A DNA stretch of 64,000 nucleotides from G963663735 sp963663735 (GTDB taxonomy: Bacteria > Acidobacteriota > UBA6911 > RPQK01 > JAPXNP01): NCBI GenBank assembly GCA_963663735.2, contig CAXXHN010000001.1:1240001-1304000 (forward strand). Reading direction: 5' to 3'. Every line of letters begins with the position of its first letter. The stretch's first letter is position 1. The position numbers were made by a program, and so were the translations under genes. The notes below the pieces were generated by a model. That model saw only the letters and a program-made list of their open reading frames with translations, had not been told where the DNA came from and searched no databases. Below are positions 63,226 through 64,000 of this stretch, in pieces.

Positions 63226-63993
63226 ATGGTAAATGGCAACTTGGACAGAGCCAGGAAGAGACAATTTTTTGTTTTCATGAACCTGTTTATGTTCCCGGTG
63301 ATGATCTTTCTCACCTTGATGAATTATTTCAGAGGCAGTACCATTGATTTTTTATTAGACTTATTTTTGCTGATTATCCTGCTGAGTACTGTTACTGCAG
63401 TTTTTAAATTCAACCTGGATATGAAAGTCTATAGATTTTCAGTTTTTATATGGTTCTCCACGGCCTTGTATGCCGGGGCCGTGGGATCAGGTTATGGATC
63501 AGCCCTCTACTGGATACTTGTGGCCCCTGTCATGCTTTTTTTCCTTTTTGAAAAAAGAGAAGGCAAGATATGGGTTGGAATATTGGCGGTTCTGACCGGA
63601 ATCGTAGTCCTTTTCCCCACCCAGCTTGGGACCTACTCTTATGAGATTTACCATAGGATCGGCTTTATTTCGTCTTTTCTTTTAATCACAGTCATAGGAT
63701 ACGGAGTTGAAACAAATCGCCAGAGGTACAGTTTAATGCTGACCGAAGAGAGGGACAACCTGGCAATCGAAACGAAGCGCCTCCGCGAGGCAATGGAAAG
63801 AATTAAGATCCTGGATGGAATGCTTCCCATATGCGCCCACTGTAAAAAGATCAGGGATGACAAAGGGTACTGGCAACAGGTTGAATCATATATTCATGAG
63901 CATTCAGGAGCGGAATTCAGCCACAGCATCTGTCCGGAATGCTCAAGGAAATATTATGGTGAAGAAGTGAAGGAAGGAGTAAATGCGGACTGA
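63226..63993 (+). CDS. Membrane protein with Cys-rich signalling tail
   Basis: A 255-residue inner-membrane protein with six predicted transmembrane segments (about residues 14-170), then a coiled linker (LTEERDNLAIETKRLREAMERI) and a C-terminal domain LPICAHCKKIRDDKGYW...ICPECSRKYYGE. This tail, with CxxC and CxxC, is usually found after PAS or membrane domains of histidine kinases and cyclases, where it probably binds metal. Here no kinase or GGDEF domain follows: the gene ends at 63993, inside the window. It may be a stand-alone sensor or a truncated one. Start ATG at 63226 is 37 bp after the previous stop. Confidence 0.7.
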   Translation: MVNGNLDRARKRQFFVFMNLFMFPVMIFLTLMNYFRGSTIDFLLDLFLLIILLSTVTAVFKFNLDMKVYRFSVFIWFSTALYAGAVGSGYGSALYWILVAPVMLFFLFEKREGKIWVGILAVLTGIVVLFPTQLGTYSYEIYHRIGFISSFLLITVIGYGVETNRQRYSLMLTEERDNLAIETKRLREAMERIKILDGMLPICAHCKKIRDDKGYWQQVESYIHEHSGAEFSHSICPECSRKYYGEEVKEGVNAD

Positions 63994-64000
63994 TTCTTCT

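Noticed and set aside
1..64000. CRISPR array, complete prophage or insertion sequence
   Set aside because: No regularly spaced repeats, no transposase, and the only mobile-element gene is one isolated integrase.

Overview
The window is a bacterial chromosome segment around the replication origin. Several things point to a diderm (Gram-negative-type) organism: a long YidC with a large periplasmic domain, a GyrB with the insertion in its C-terminal half, a predicted outer-membrane barrel ending in Phe, and Tat signal peptides. A VWFA protein of the type abundant in Acidobacteriota hints at that lineage or a related candidate phylum. This placement is inference; there is no rRNA in the window.

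Layout. 1-10.5 kb, minus strand: the origin-side replication block dnaA-dnaN-gyrB-gyrA without recF, then a TPR protein, a small membrane protein and rpsU. Four DnaA boxes lie at the dnaA start. 10.6-22.3 kb: housekeeping genes (HU, ribosomal protein S1, rpmE-prfA-prmC, folE, a prephenate-dehydrogenase-like gene, rnhB), plus a VWFA protein, a CBM9-like protein, a sodium/solute symporter and a HAD phosphatase. 22.4-28 kb: a thiol-redox operon (thioredoxin, OsmC, FmdB zinc ribbon, DUF302 protein, FAD-disulfide reductase) behind a textbook sigma-54 promoter with tandem upstream dyads. A sigma-54 activator is encoded convergently at its end, followed upstream by an L-isoaspartyl methyltransferase and a large hybrid histidine kinase. 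31-34 kb: a Tat-exported amidohydrolase, tRNA-Ser(GCT) and a PLP-dependent dehydratase. 34-45 kb: a probable ether-lipid locus with an alkyl-DHAP-synthase-like flavoenzyme, an SDR, a four-domain fusion (acyl reductase, acyl ligase, ACP, PlsC acyltransferase) and a lipid kinase; a DUF3943 outer-membrane protein interrupts it. 45-47.4 kb: selenocysteine tRNA (selC), prephenate dehydratase and a Tat-exported nitrilase. 47.5-56.3 kb: the other half of the classical origin neighbourhood, rpmH-rnpA-yidD-yidC-jag-mnmE on plus, then mnmG-rsmG-parA-parB inverted on minus with two perfect parS sites. 56.5-64 kb: selD, a secreted GH42-like glycosidase, a solitary tyrosine recombinase in AT-rich flanks, a Tat-exported GH109-like oxidoreductase and a membrane protein with a Cys-rich tail.

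The most interesting thread is selenium. The window carries tRNA-Sec, a selD whose catalytic residue is encoded by in-frame TGA, and an FmdB gene that appears to stop at TGA. Reading through that TGA adds a short Cys-containing tail, and an 8-bp hairpin with a GTA loop sits at the distance expected for a bacterial SECIS. That would place a small selenoprotein inside the sigma-54-controlled thiol-redox operon. Start codons were moved from the longest reading frame wherever family alignment or a ribosome-binding site supported it.
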